Positions 1 to 9,173 of a stretch of DNA of 64,000 bases are shown piece by piece; the stretch's first letter is position 1, and every line of letters starts with the position of its first letter. Source of the DNA: JAWXCE01 sp033764775. Lineage in GTDB: Bacteria > Pseudomonadota > Alphaproteobacteria > Rhizobiales > Rhodomicrobiaceae. Where the stretch lies: positions 19,094 through 83,093 of the forward strand of contig JANRIQ010000031.1 of the NCBI GenBank assembly GCA_033764775.1, written 5' to 3'. The notes under the pieces were generated by a model. The model saw only the letters and a program-made list of their open reading frames with translations, was not told where the DNA came from and ran no database searches. Position numbers and translations under genes: made by a program.

Positions 1-940
1 TCGAAGTCTTGGCGTCGCCGCCGCGGTGTCCATCATCGCGTGCGGTTTGTTCAGCGCAGCCGCGCAAGCCGAGGACAAGACCGTCCGCATCGGCTTTCAG
101 AAATACGGCAAGCTGATCCTTCTGAAAAGCAAAGCCACACTGGAGAAGCGGCTCGAAGCGCTGGGCTATAAAGTGACGTGGACCGAGTTCCCAGCCGGGC
201 CGCAACTGCTGGAAGCCGTAAACGTCGGAGCGATTGACTTCGGTAACACGGGCGAAGCCCCGCCGATCTTCGCGCAGGCCGCCGGAGCGCCGCTCGTCTA
301 TGTGGCGCATGAGCCTCCCGCGCCGAAGGGCGAGGCGATCCTCGTGCCGAAGGACAGTCCGATCAAGACCGTCGCCGACCTCAAAGGCAAGAAAGTCGCG
401 CTGAACAAAGGCTCGAACGTTCATTATCTGCTGGTCAAGGCGCTGGAGAAGGCGGGCGTCGCCTACAGCGACATCACGCCGACGTTCCTCACCCCGGCCG
501 ACGCCCGCGCCGCCTTCGAGAAAGGCTCGGTGGACGCCTGGGTGATCTGGGACCCGTTCCAGGCTGCAGCTGAGGCCGCGACCGGCGCCCGCACCATCGC
601 CAACGGCGAAGGCATCGTCTCGAACCATCAGTTCTACTTGGGCGCGCGCGCGTTCGTTGAAAAGAACCCAAAAGCTGTCGAAGCCCTTCTAGCTGAGCTC
701 AGCGACGTGGATCAGTGGGTGAAAAGCGACGTTAAGGCCGCCGCCGCGCAGCTCAGCGTGTCGACCGGCATCCCTGCGCCTGTTGTTGAAGTCGCGCTCA
801 ACCGCCAGTCGTACGGCATCCGCCCCATCAGCGACGAAGTCGTGAAGGCGCAACAGGACATCGCCGACACGTTCCACGCACTCGGCCTGCTCCCGAAGAA
901 AATCACCGTGTCTGAAATCGCGTGGAAGGCAGGTTCCTAA
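1..940 (+). CDS. ssuA: Aliphatic sulfonate ABC transporter substrate-binding protein, 5'-truncated by the window edge
   Basis: The reading frame is already open at base 2 and encodes the hydrophobic core of a signal peptide ending near AAAQAED, so the true start is upstream and the GTG at 26 is not the real start. The mature part has the SsuA-family phrases VRIGFQK, DFGNTGEAPPIFAQ and VDAWVIWDPF. By family it binds alkanesulfonates in the periplasm and delivers them to the SsuBC importer. The stop (938-940) overlaps the start of the monooxygenase gene, so the two are probably translationally coupled. It is the first of three paralogous binding proteins in this operon. Confidence 0.9.
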   Translation, partial: RSLGVAAAVSIIACGLFSAAAQAEDKTVRIGFQKYGKLILLKSKATLEKRLEALGYKVTWTEFPAGPQLLEAVNVGAIDFGNTGEAPPIFAQAAGAPLVYVAHEPPAPKGEAILVPKDSPIKTVADLKGKKVALNKGSNVHYLLVKALEKAGVAYSDITPTFLTPADARAAFEKGSVDAWVIWDPFQAAAEAATGARTIANGEGIVSNHQFYLGARAFVEKNPKAVEALLAELSDVDQWVKSDVKAAAAQLSVSTGIPAPVVEVALNRQSYGIRPISDEVVKAQQDIADTFHALGLLPKKITVSEIAWKAGS

Positions 941-2124
941 TGTCAATCCCGGCGGCTGAACAAGCGACTGTTCTCTGGTTTCTGCCCACCCACGGCGACG
1001 GCCGGTATCTCGGCTCTCCCATCGGCGGGCGGCAGGTGAACCTCAACTATCTGAGGCAGGTCGCTCAGGCCGCCGACGATCTCGGTTACTACGGCGTCCT
1101 TCTCCCGACGGGACGCTCTTGCGAAGACAGCTGGGTGGTCGCGTCCTCCCTTGCGCCTCTCACCCAGCGTCTTCGTTACTTGGTCGCGGTCCGTCCGGGC
1201 CTGCTGTCCCCAGCAGTCGCCGCCCGGATAACCGCGACCTTGGACCGGCTCTCGAACGGACGCCTGCTCATCAACGTCGTGACCGGCGGCGATCCGGTCG
1301 AGAACAAGGGCGACGGCATCTTCCTCGCCCACGACGAGCGCTACGAGGTCACGCTCGAATTCCTGCAGATTTACAAGGCGATGCTCGCGGGCGAGACCGT
1401 CCACCACGACGGCAAGCATTTCAAGTTCGAGGATGGGCGTCTGCTATTCCCGCCCGTGCAATCGCCGCACCCGCCGCTCTATTTTGGCGGATCGTCAGGC
1501 GCGGGCATGGATGTCGCCGCGCAGACCATCGACAAATATCTCACCTGGGGCGAGCCGCCGGCGCAGGTGGCGGAGAAACTCGCCGCGGCGGACAAAGCCG
1601 CCAAGGCTCGCGGGCGCAAATTCACCTACGGCATCCGCCTGCACGTCATTGTGCGCGAAACGAACGCGGAAGCCTGGGCCGCCGCCGACAGCCTCATCAA
1701 GCACCTTGACGACCAGACGATCCAGCAGGCGCAGGCGATTTTCTCGCGCATGGACTCCGTGGGCCAGCAGCGGATGCAGGCGCTCCACGGCGGACGCCGC
1801 GATAAGCTGGAGATCAGCCCGAACCTGTGGGCGGGCGTCGGCCTTGTCCGCGGCGGCGCAGGCACGGCGCTGGTCGGCGACCCCGAGACGGTCGCTGCGC
1901 GGATGAAGGAGTACATGGCGCTCGGCGTCGACACGTTTATCCTGTCCGGCTACCCTCATCTTGAAGAAGCGTACCGCTTCGCCGAACTGGTGTTCCCGCT
2001 GCTGCCGCTCGCGCACGGCGATAAGCCCGCCGAGACCCGAGTGAACACTGGGCCGTTTGGCGAGATGATCGCGCATGAATATCGCCCGAACGTCGCCGCC
2101 GACAAGCTGAGGGCGCAGTCATGA
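940..2124 (+). CDS. ssuD: FMNH2-dependent alkanesulfonate monooxygenase
   Basis: The 394-residue protein belongs to the luciferase-like bacterial monooxygenases. It starts with the SsuD signature FWFLPTHGDG in the form LWFLPTHGDG, and has the conserved active-site cysteine near residue 61 in TGRSCEDSW. The enzyme uses reduced flavin and O2 to split the C-S bond of alkanesulfonates, giving sulfite and an aldehyde. I chose the ATG at 940 over an in-frame GTG at 922 because it overlaps the previous stop (TAATG) and follows GGAAGG. No flavin reductase (SsuE) gene is in view, so FMNH2 must come from elsewhere. Confidence 0.95.
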   Translation: MSIPAAEQATVLWFLPTHGDGRYLGSPIGGRQVNLNYLRQVAQAADDLGYYGVLLPTGRSCEDSWVVASSLAPLTQRLRYLVAVRPGLLSPAVAARITATLDRLSNGRLLINVVTGGDPVENKGDGIFLAHDERYEVTLEFLQIYKAMLAGETVHHDGKHFKFEDGRLLFPPVQSPHPPLYFGGSSGAGMDVAAQTIDKYLTWGEPPAQVAEKLAAADKAAKARGRKFTYGIRLHVIVRETNAEAWAAADSLIKHLDDQTIQQAQAIFSRMDSVGQQRMQALHGGRRDKLEISPNLWAGVGLVRGGAGTALVGDPETVAARMKEYMALGVDTFILSGYPHLEEAYRFAELVFPLLPLAHGDKPAETRVNTGPFGEMIAHEYRPNVAADKLRAQS

Positions 2125-2915
2125 GCGCGGCGATTTTAACGCGAACGGGCCGCGCCCTGGCGCCGTGGGCCGTGCCCATCGGCATCCTTATCATCTGGGA
2201 GCTGTCGTCGCGCCTCAGCCTGATCCCGCCGCGTCTCTTGCCCGCGCCGAGCGCCGTCGCGGTGGCGTTCTGGGAGAACGCAAAAACCGGCGTGCTGTTC
2301 GAGCACATGGCGATCAGCGCCGGGCGCGCGCTGCAGGGCCTCGCTATCGGCGGCGGGATTGGCTTCACGCTCGGGGTGCTGAACGGCGTCTGGCGCCCGG
2401 CCGAGACCGCCATCGACAGCACCTTGCAGATGCTGCGCAATGTGCCGCATCTCGCCATCATCCCGCTTGTCATCCTGTGGTTTGGCATTGACGAAGAGGC
2501 GAAGATTTTCCTCGTCGCCATCGGCGTTGCCTTCCCGATTTACCTGAACACCTTCCACGGCATCCGCACGGTGGACGCCGGGCTGATCGAAATGGCGCGC
2601 GTCTATGGCCTCGGCCGGTTTGCGCTGTTCTGGCGCGTCATCCTGCCGGGCGCGCTGCCGTCCGTGCTCGTGGGCTTGCGCTTCTCGCTCGGCATTATGT
2701 GGCTGACGCTCATCGTGGCGGAGACGATCTCGGCCTCATCCGGCATCGGTTACATGACGATGAACGCGCGCGAGTTTCTGCAAACCGACGTCGTGCTGCT
2801 CGGCATCATCGTCTACGCGCTGCTCGGCAAGGCGGCGGACGTGCTGACCCGCGCCATCGAGGGCCGGGCGTTGTCCTGGCATCCAGCCTATCAAAACGCG
2901 GAGGTGCGGCCATGA
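2121..2915 (+). CDS. ssuC: Sulfonate ABC transporter permease
   Basis: A 264-residue polytopic inner-membrane protein of the BPD_transp_1 class. The EAA-type cytoplasmic loop that contacts the ATPase is visible in the second half (EMARVYGLGR..FWRVILPGALPS). The start overlaps the ssuD stop (ATGA), and the end overlaps the ssuB start in the same way. With ssuB and the binding proteins it forms a sulfonate importer. Confidence 0.94.
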   Translation: MSAAILTRTGRALAPWAVPIGILIIWELSSRLSLIPPRLLPAPSAVAVAFWENAKTGVLFEHMAISAGRALQGLAIGGGIGFTLGVLNGVWRPAETAIDSTLQMLRNVPHLAIIPLVILWFGIDEEAKIFLVAIGVAFPIYLNTFHGIRTVDAGLIEMARVYGLGRFALFWRVILPGALPSVLVGLRFSLGIMWLTLIVAETISASSGIGYMTMNAREFLQTDVVLLGIIVYALLGKAADVLTRAIEGRALSWHPAYQNAEVRP

Positions 2916-3748
2916 CGGTCGAAGTGTTTTCCCGGCGCCTGAGCTTTTACTCGAAGTTCGAGCCGCGCTATGCGGACGGAATCGACGCCGGGCATCTGAC
3001 CTTGGTGAAACCGGCGCAGCCGGCGTCGCCCGAGCGTTTCGAGGGCCTGCCCATCACCTTGCGCGGCGCGGGCAAATCCTTCGGCGAGCGCCGCGTGCTT
3101 GAGCCGCTCGACCTTGACATCCCGGCCGGGCAGTTCGTCGCCATCGTCGGGCGCTCAGGCGGCGGTAAAACCACGCTTCTGCGCCTCATCGCCGGGCTTA
3201 TTCCCGCGACGGAAGGCGCGATCTTCATCGACCATGAACCCGTGCGCGGCATGCAAAAGGAAGTGCGCGTGCTGTTTCAGGACGCGCGCCTTTTGCCCTG
3301 GCAGACCGTCATCAGCAATGTCGGCATCGCAAGGCAATCCGGCTGGCGCGAAACGGCGAAAGCGACGCTTGCCGATGTCGGCCTCGAAGGCCGCGAAAAC
3401 GATTGGCCCGCTGTGCTCTCCGGCGGCCAGCGTCAGCGCGTCGCGCTCGCCCGCGCGCTCGTCAGCAAACCGGGAGTGCTCCTCCTTGACGAGCCGTTTG
3501 GCGCGCTCGACGCGCTGACGCGCGTTGAAATGCATCAGCTCATGGAGCGCATCTGGGGCGAGCACCGCTTCACCACCATGCTTATCACGCACGACGTGGC
3601 CGAAGCCGTGGCGCTCGCCGACCGCGTGCTGGTGCTGCGGGACGGCCGCATCGCGCTCGACATTCCCATCACCCTGCCGCGCCCGCGCCGCGAACACGCC
3701 GACCCGGCCGCCGCCCAACTGCAAGCCCAGATCCTCAAGGAGGTCTAA
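2912..3748 (+). CDS. ssuB: Sulfonate ABC transporter ATP-binding protein
   Basis: A 278-residue ATPase of the nitrate/sulfonate/taurine class. Visible motifs are Walker A GRSGGGKTT (about 80-88), signature LSGGQRQ (about 169-175), Walker B VLLLDEP (about 189) and the H-loop ITHD. It has a longer N-terminal extension (about 45 residues) before the ABC domain than minimal SsuB. The ATG at 2912 overlaps the ssuC stop; a longer open frame running back to 2699 inside ssuC is not credible. Confidence 0.94.
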   Translation: MTVEVFSRRLSFYSKFEPRYADGIDAGHLTLVKPAQPASPERFEGLPITLRGAGKSFGERRVLEPLDLDIPAGQFVAIVGRSGGGKTTLLRLIAGLIPATEGAIFIDHEPVRGMQKEVRVLFQDARLLPWQTVISNVGIARQSGWRETAKATLADVGLEGRENDWPAVLSGGQRQRVALARALVSKPGVLLLDEPFGALDALTRVEMHQLMERIWGEHRFTTMLITHDVAEAVALADRVLVLRDGRIALDIPITLPRPRREHADPAAAQLQAQILKEV

Positions 3749-3750
3749 CC

Positions 3751-4695
3751 GTGAACAGACGTCAGTTTCTCATCGCCGCCGCCTTGCTGAGCGCGGGCGC
3801 GGCGAGCGGCCCCGCCGTGTCTGAACCCCTGAAAGAGGTGCGCATCGGCCTGCAGCGCAACGGCGTCATTCTCGTCGCGCGCCAGCAGAAAACCATCGAG
3901 GCGGCGCTGGAGCCGTTGGGCGTCAAAGTAAGCTGGCACGAGTTCCAGTTCGGCCCGCCGCTCCTCGAAGCGCTAAACGCGGGCGCCATCGACTTCGGCA
4001 CCACAGGCGACGCGCCGCCGATTTTCGCGCAAGCCGCCCGCGCCAACCTCTATTACATCGCGGCGCACGGCGGCGCGCAGAACGCGATCATCGTTCCGGA
4101 TAACTCGCCGATTAAAGCGCTCGCCGACCTGAAGGGCAAGCGTATCGCGTTCGGCAAGGGGTCGAGCGCGCATTCGCTCCTCCTCGCGGCGCTGGAGAAA
4201 GGCGGGCTGACCTTCGGCGATATCGAGCCGTCCTACCTCGCCCCCGCCGATGCGGGCGCGGCGTTCGCCCGCGGCTCGGTGGACGCCTGGGCGATCTGGG
4301 ACCCGTTCCTCGCGGTCGCCGAAGGCCAGCAGCCGGTGCGCATTCTCGCCCGCTCTGACGACACATATCCGGCGCTGTCCTTCTACCTCGCCAACAAGGA
4401 GTTCGCCGACAAGCACCCCGCTATCGTCTCCAAAATCGCCGACGTGCTCTCAAAGGGCACCGACTGGTCGAAAGCGAACAAGGACGAGGCCGCGCGTCTG
4501 TTCTCGGAAGCGACCAAGGTGGCCATCGAGGCGCAGCGCACCACCGTCGAGCGCACGCAGCTTTTCGTGTCGCCGTTGACGCCGGAGATCGTCGCGCGCC
4601 AACAGAAAACCGCCGACCGCTACCTCGCGCTCGGGCTGCTGCCCAAGCCGGTGAGCGTGCGCGACATCGTGTGGGACTGGAAGCCAGGCAGTTAA
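3751..4695 (+). CDS. Second SsuA-like substrate-binding protein (Tat-like signal)
   Basis: This 314-residue protein starts at GTG two bases after the ssuB stop. The N-terminus NRRQFLIAAALLSAG resembles a twin-arginine signal, unlike the Sec-type signals of its two paralogues. The core retains DFGTTGDAPPIFAQ and VDAWAIWDPF of the SsuA family. It is co-transcribed with the importer and probably feeds the same SsuBC channel with a different ligand; the exact sulfonate cannot be read from sequence. Confidence 0.88.
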   Translation: MNRRQFLIAAALLSAGAASGPAVSEPLKEVRIGLQRNGVILVARQQKTIEAALEPLGVKVSWHEFQFGPPLLEALNAGAIDFGTTGDAPPIFAQAARANLYYIAAHGGAQNAIIVPDNSPIKALADLKGKRIAFGKGSSAHSLLLAALEKGGLTFGDIEPSYLAPADAGAAFARGSVDAWAIWDPFLAVAEGQQPVRILARSDDTYPALSFYLANKEFADKHPAIVSKIADVLSKGTDWSKANKDEAARLFSEATKVAIEAQRTTVERTQLFVSPLTPEIVARQQKTADRYLALGLLPKPVSVRDIVWDWKPGS

Positions 4696-4730
4696 CCGAC
4701 TGATTTTGAAACTCATCGAAGGAGATAACT

Positions 4731-5726
4731 ATGAGCGCAACTGTATCCCGGCAGTGGCGCCGGCGAGCTGAGATCGTTTTTCACGCCCTCGTGTTCCTGG
4801 CCGCGCTGCTCATGATAATCGCGGTTTTGATCCATCGAGCGCAGGCCGAGACGAACACCGTGCGCATCGGCTACCAGAAGTCTTCGACGCTCATTACCGT
4901 GCTGAAAACCAAGGGCACGCTGGAGAATGAACTCGCCAAGCTGAACGTCAAGGTGCAGTGGAACGAGTTTACGAGCGGCGTTCCGCTGCTTGAGGCGCTG
5001 AACATCGGCGCGGTAGATCTCTCGGCCGATGTCGCCGACACAGTGCCCGTGTTTGCGCAAGCCGCGGGCGCCAACCTCACCTTCGTGGCGCAGGAGGCGC
5101 CGTCTCCCTCGGCGCAGGCGATCGTCGTGGCGGCGGACTCACCCATCAAGTCCGTCGCCGACCTGAAAGGCAAGAAGATCGCGGTGACGAAAGGCGCGGG
5201 CGCGCACTACCTGCTCATCGCCAGCCTGCAGAAGGCCGGGCTGACCTTCAAGGACATCGAACCGGCTTATCTCACACCCGCCGACGGCCGCGCCGCGTTC
5301 GAGCGCAAAAGCGTGGATGCCTGGGTGATCTGGGATCCGTTCCTCGCGGCCGTACAGCGTCAGGCGGGCGCGCGCATACTCGCGGACGGCACGGGGCTCG
5401 CCCAGTACCAGCGCTATTACCTCGCCTCGAACGCTTTCGCGGTGGCGCGCCCTGATGTGATCGCGCTCGTGTTCGCGCAGTTGCAGGAGGCGGGCAAATG
5501 GGTCAAAGCCAACCCGAAAGAGGCGGCGGCGTTGCTGGCGCCGGTGTGGGGCCTTGACGCGGCGACGGTCGAGGCCGCGAACGCCCGCCGCAGCTACGAG
5601 GTGCGCGCGGCCACGGCGGAACGCATCGCCGAACAGCAGAAGATCGCCGACACATTTCTGGCGGAAGGCGTCTTGCCCAAAAAAGTGAACGCCGTTGACG
5701 CGGCGCTTTGGCGGCCGAAGTCTTGA
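4731..5726 (+). CDS. Third, divergent SsuA-like substrate-binding protein
   Basis: A 331-residue protein with a strong ribosome site (AAGGAGATAACT) and a long N-terminal hydrophobic signal ending near HRAQAET. It shares VRIGYQKS, PLLEALNIGA and VDAWVIWDPF with the other two. The ligand-loop phrase DFGxTGxAPP of its paralogues is replaced by DLSADVADTVP, which suggests altered substrate preference. It is the last gene of the operon. Confidence 0.87.
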   Translation: MSATVSRQWRRRAEIVFHALVFLAALLMIIAVLIHRAQAETNTVRIGYQKSSTLITVLKTKGTLENELAKLNVKVQWNEFTSGVPLLEALNIGAVDLSADVADTVPVFAQAAGANLTFVAQEAPSPSAQAIVVAADSPIKSVADLKGKKIAVTKGAGAHYLLIASLQKAGLTFKDIEPAYLTPADGRAAFERKSVDAWVIWDPFLAAVQRQAGARILADGTGLAQYQRYYLASNAFAVARPDVIALVFAQLQEAGKWVKANPKEAAALLAPVWGLDAATVEAANARRSYEVRAATAERIAEQQKIADTFLAEGVLPKKVNAVDAALWRPKS

Positions 5727-6115
5727 GAGAGGCGGCGGGCTGCGCCTGGGCATCTCATGGGCGCGGCCCTGTCGGCCAACATTCTTCGGGAGCCCGGTTC
5801 GTACGTGCGCGCCAGGCAACCGCTGACGTCCCGCTTCCCCGCGGGCATTCCACAGGGGCGAACGCAGGCGATGCACGCGCCGTCACGGCCGCGGGCTTGG
5901 ACGGCGTCGCGCGTGTCGCGTTCGATACTTTGGCAGGTGATCGAGAGGACGATTTTAGGCTCTAAAGAGCGCGAAGGCCTCGACCCGGCGAAGGCTCTGT
6001 CGGCTGGCGATCTCTTCACAGCACGGGCTATGCCACATATCTTGATGACTGCGTTTTGGAAGGCTCGGACAGGAGTATGGTTGCGGGGGCGCGCAACCAA
6101 CGCAGACCTACCCAT
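5727..6115. other. Intergenic region without a recognisable gene
   Basis: These 389 bases lie between the end of the sulfonate operon and the 3' end of a convergent gene. Open frames exist on both strands, but none has a ribosome site, family resemblance or normal composition. I saw no clear terminator hairpin with a T-run. Confidence 0.5.
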
Positions 6116-6814
6116 CTAGTGGCGCAGCTCTAGGCTCAATTGCAAGCCCATGGCCGCGATCCAGAGCGAGAGCAGTAGAAACCCAATGGGCGTAAGGATG
6201 GCAAGGACGCCGGGATCGAAAGGAATGACGGTTGCGAAAGCTTCAGCCAGACCGCCTGCGATGACGAGGCCAGCCCCCATGCCCAGCCCGCCCGTCATGC
6301 TGCGGCCTGCCTGAAACTGCGCGCCGCCCAGCGTTACGGCCCACAGCGCGGTGAAAATCTGCCCGATATGCTCGCCGATGGCGACGCCAGCATATTGGTG
6401 CAGCGCGCCGAACACCACGCTCGCCGCCTCCTTGGCGGCGGGCGTCGCCGCGGGATCGGCCGCAATGGCTGCAAGCCCAGGCACGGCGAACACCCAGCGC
6501 GCCAGGCCCATCGCCTGGGTCAAACCGGCGATCACCGCGAATGTGGTCGCCGCAGCATAAGTCTGTCCGCCAGTTTCATCCAGCGCCGCGCGCAGCATCA
6601 GCGCCAGCGGAACCAGCAGGATGGCCGCGAAACAATATAGCCACCAGGTGAAAATCAGCGCCGCGCCGCCCGCCGAAAAGCGAGCGAGGATATCCGCCGT
6701 GGGATAGCGCAGCACATCAGGGTAGTCGAAAGTGAGGCTCAGAATGGTGAATGGCACATTCATAAAGATGGCGAAGGCTATCAGCGCCGCGCCGGTGAGG
6801 CGATGGAATGTCAT
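6116..6814 (-). CDS. DUF4386-like integral membrane protein
   Basis: A 232-residue protein with about six hydrophobic segments and the layout of the DUF4386 family (N-terminal FHRLTGAALIAFAIFMN, then alternating helices). Its function is unknown. GGAGACACCC precedes the start. It is the promoter-distal gene of the minus-strand dioxygenase and reductase group, 18 bases after the LigB-type gene. Confidence 0.6.
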   Translation of the reverse strand: MTFHRLTGAALIAFAIFMNVPFTILSLTFDYPDVLRYPTADILARFSAGGAALIFTWWLYCFAAILLVPLALMLRAALDETGGQTYAAATTFAVIAGLTQAMGLARWVFAVPGLAAIAADPAATPAAKEAASVVFGALHQYAGVAIGEHIGQIFTALWAVTLGGAQFQAGRSMTGGLGMGAGLVIAGGLAEAFATVIPFDPGVLAILTPIGFLLLSLWIAAMGLQLSLELRH

Positions 6815-6832
6815 GGGTGTCTCCGTGTAATT

Positions 6833-7621
6833 TTAGTGGGTTTGAAAAGCAAAACAGCTCATGCCGATGGAGCCATAGCTGTAGCTGTGGTGCAGCCGCT
6901 CGGCCTTTGCGGTGGCTCCCGCCGCGCCAAGGGCGACGAAGAGCGGCAGAAAATGCTCGGGCGTGGGATGGGCCATGCGCGTGTTGGGAGCTTGGCGCTC
7001 GAAATCGGTCAAAGTCTCGATATCCGCAGCCTCCAGCCGCTCCATCACCCAGGCATCGAAATCAACCGCCCAATCGGCGGGCGGCGCGCCTTCGCGGGCA
7101 AGGCGCCGGAGATTGTGAACGGTGGCGCCGGACGCCGCGATCAGCACGCCTTGCTGGCGTAGCGGCTCTAGCGCCTGCCCGATCGCGTAGTGGGTTTTTG
7201 CGTCCGCGCCCTCTAACAGTGAAAGCTGCACGATTGGGATATCGGTGCCGGGATAAATCAGCCGCAAGGGCGCCCAGGCGCCATGATCGAAGCCGCGCTT
7301 TTCGTCTAGGCCGACAGTGAACCCGGCGTTCCTCAGCAGGCGTTCGGTTCCATCGATCAGCCATGGCGCGGTCTTTGCCGGATAGCGGATATCGTAAAGC
7401 GCATCGGGCCAGCCTGAAAAATCATGAACAGTTTCCGGCGCCTCGGCGGCGGTCAGCGTTGGAATGGAGGCCTCCCAATGCGCCGAGACAGCCAGGATCG
7501 CGCGGGGTCGCGGGAGCGTTTCGCCCAAGCCTTCCATGAACTGCTTGGCCGGGCGATCGGTGAGCGTCAGGTCGGGCGCGCCGTGAGCGAGGAACAGGGC
7601 GGGCAATGCTTGCGGCGTCAT
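6833..7621 (-). CDS. Class III extradiol dioxygenase (LigB / 4,5-DOPA-dioxygenase type)
   Basis: This 262-residue protein has the small YgiD/LigB-family pattern: FLAHGAPDLTL near the N-terminus with the metal-binding histidine, SAHWE, a HDFSGWPDALYDIRYPA segment, and FDHGAWAPL. The family opens catecholic rings using a non-haem metal. The start at 7621 (AAGGAGCC upstream) overlaps the stop of the glutathionyl-hydroquinone reductase gene, so the two are coupled. The open frame upstream of this ATG belongs to the neighbour's shadow. Confidence 0.85.
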   Translation of the reverse strand: MTPQALPALFLAHGAPDLTLTDRPAKQFMEGLGETLPRPRAILAVSAHWEASIPTLTAAEAPETVHDFSGWPDALYDIRYPAKTAPWLIDGTERLLRNAGFTVGLDEKRGFDHGAWAPLRLIYPGTDIPIVQLSLLEGADAKTHYAIGQALEPLRQQGVLIAASGATVHNLRRLAREGAPPADWAVDFDAWVMERLEAADIETLTDFERQAPNTRMAHPTPEHFLPLFVALGAAGATAKAERLHHSYSYGSIGMSCFAFQTH

Positions 7622-8589
7622 GCCAGGCTCCTTTTTGTCGAGAATTGGTTGATCGGGCCGAGGGGCGTGACGCCGTTCGGATTGAGCGCCTTGATCGAGT
7701 AATAGCCGCGCTTGATGTGGTCGACATTCACCGTGCCAGCCATGCCGGGGATGGCCAGCACGCGCGCGGTGTAAGCGGTCAGGCGCGGGTAATCGGCGAG
7801 CCGGCGCAGGTTGCATTTGAACAGCCCGTGATAGGCGGCGTCGAAGCGGATGAGTGTTACGAACAGGCGAATGTCGCTCTCGGTCAGCGCATCGGGGAAC
7901 AGGAAGCGGCGGCCATCGCTGAGCCGCGTCTCCAGTTCGTCGAGCATGTCGAAGACACCGATTGCGGCGTCCTCGTAAGCGGCCTGCGTCGTTGCGAAAC
8001 CGGCTTTGTAAACGCCGTTGTTCAGCCGGTCGTAGAGGCTCGTATTCAGCGCATCGATCTCGCTTAAAATCCCGGCAGGCCGCAGATTAAAGCTCGCATC
8101 GCCCCACGCATCGAAGGCGCCGTTCAGCATGGCGACGATGTCGGCGGATTCGTTGTTGACGATGATCTCGCGCTGTTTGTCCCACAGGACTGGCACGGTG
8201 GCGCGGCCGGTGAAATGCGGGTCGGCCTTGGTGTAGATCTCGTGCAGATACTCCGCGCCATTCAGCGTATCGACGCTACTGCCCGGAAAGTCGCCGAAGC
8301 GCCAGCCCTTATCGGTGAGGAACGGCTCCATAATGGTTACGGAAACCGCATCGTCGAGTTTCTTCAGCGCCCGCACCATCAGCGTGCGGCTGGCCCAGGG
8401 GCAAATGAGCGCGACATAAAGGTGATATCGCCCGGCTGCCGCCTTGAAACCGCCTTCGCCTGTCGGGCCGGGCGCGCCGTCAAGCGTCACCCAGTTGCGG
8501 AAGCTTGAGGTCTGGCGGATGAAGCTGCCGTTCACATCCTTGGCTTGCACGGGCTGCCAATTCTCAGTCCAGTGTCCATCGACGAGCAT
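7618..8589 (-). CDS. Glutathionyl-hydroquinone reductase (xi-class GST, YqjG/PcpF-like)
   Basis: A 323-residue protein with the catalytic motif CPWASR (Cys about 63) of the xi-class, followed by a C-terminal GST domain. The family removes glutathione from glutathionyl-hydroquinones formed when quinones react with GSH. It is followed by a ring-cleaving dioxygenase with an ATGA overlap, which fits a quinone-disposal pair. Confidence 0.92.
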   Translation of the reverse strand: MLVDGHWTENWQPVQAKDVNGSFIRQTSSFRNWVTLDGAPGPTGEGGFKAAAGRYHLYVALICPWASRTLMVRALKKLDDAVSVTIMEPFLTDKGWRFGDFPGSSVDTLNGAEYLHEIYTKADPHFTGRATVPVLWDKQREIIVNNESADIVAMLNGAFDAWGDASFNLRPAGILSEIDALNTSLYDRLNNGVYKAGFATTQAAYEDAAIGVFDMLDELETRLSDGRRFLFPDALTESDIRLFVTLIRFDAAYHGLFKCNLRRLADYPRLTAYTARVLAIPGMAGTVNVDHIKRGYYSIKALNPNGVTPLGPINQFSTKRSLA

Positions 8590-8615
8590 GATTGTTCTCC
8601 TTGGCGAATGAGAAG

Positions 8616-8640
8616 GCCCGGCGTTGGGGACGCGCCGGGC
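8616..8640 (-). terminator. GC-rich hairpin between doxX-like and reductase genes
   Basis: GCCCGGCG and CGCCGGGC form an 8-bp stem around a short loop. It lies between the DoxX stop and the reductase start. No long T-run follows, so it may be an attenuator or mRNA-stability hairpin and not a full terminator. Confidence 0.4.
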
Positions 8641-8650
8641 TGGTTAAGGG

Positions 8651-9043
8651 CTAATGTTTCGTGGCGGAGTGCGCTCCGCCGCCGAGCAGCGCCTGGGCGA
8701 TCAGCGCGGCGGTGAGGAATGCCGGGTATTCCCAGCCGCCATTGGCGTTGGTGAACAGCCAGCCATTGCCAGCGTGAACCCAGGTTGCGCCCAGGAGGAT
8801 CGGCAGCAAGGCGATGGCGACCCAGCGGGTGGCGAGGCCGAGGATGAGCGCGAGGCCGCCGATCAATTCCGCCGCGATCACCGCATAGGCGAGCGGGCCG
8901 GGCAGGCCGACGGATTGGAAGAAGCCGACCGTTCCGGCGGGCGTGAACACGAAGATTTTGAGCGCGGCGTGGGCGATGAACATGACGCCAAGGGCGACGC
9001 GCAGCACAAGCGCGGCGTAGGGAGCGGTTTTAATGTCGATCAT
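8651..9043 (-). CDS. DoxX family membrane protein
   Basis: A 130-residue protein with four hydrophobic helices and the DoxX phrases LRVALGVMFIAHAALK and AELIGGLALILGL. Family members are associated with thiol and quinone redox stress, but the biochemistry is not settled. The upstream ribosome site (GAAAGGAAAAACCC) is part of a duplicated segment described separately. Confidence 0.85.
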   Translation of the reverse strand: MIDIKTAPYAALVLRVALGVMFIAHAALKIFVFTPAGTVGFFQSVGLPGPLAYAVIAAELIGGLALILGLATRWVAIALLPILLGATWVHAGNGWLFTNANGGWEYPAFLTAALIAQALLGGGAHSATKH

Positions 9044-9050
9044 GGGTTTT

Positions 9051-9133
9051 TCCTTTCGAGTTTGATGGTGATTTCAGGAGTTAATTTCACGATGCCGAAC
9101 GGATCGGCGACGGCATTGCCGTTCGCGTTGTTC
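9051..9133 (-). pseudogene. Duplicated 3' tail of the YcaC-like hydrolase gene
   Basis: Read on the minus strand this segment encodes NNANGNAVADPFGIVK, almost the same as the last residues of the hydrolase at 9734-10495. It continues into a matching non-coding tail and ribosome site. By hand alignment it is about 84% identical over 83 bases to 9703-9785. The stop codon of the copy is lost (GTGAAATTAACT instead of GTGAAGTAA). It is a relic of gene duplication or recombination. Confidence 0.8.
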
Positions 9134-9173
9134 GGCACTTATTGGTTTCTGTTGCAATGCGCCGATGGCGCGA

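Noticed and set aside
2699..2911. N-terminal extension of ssuB into ssuC
   Set aside because: The extra residues are out-of-frame ssuC translation. The ATGA overlap at 2912 and family length support the shorter start.
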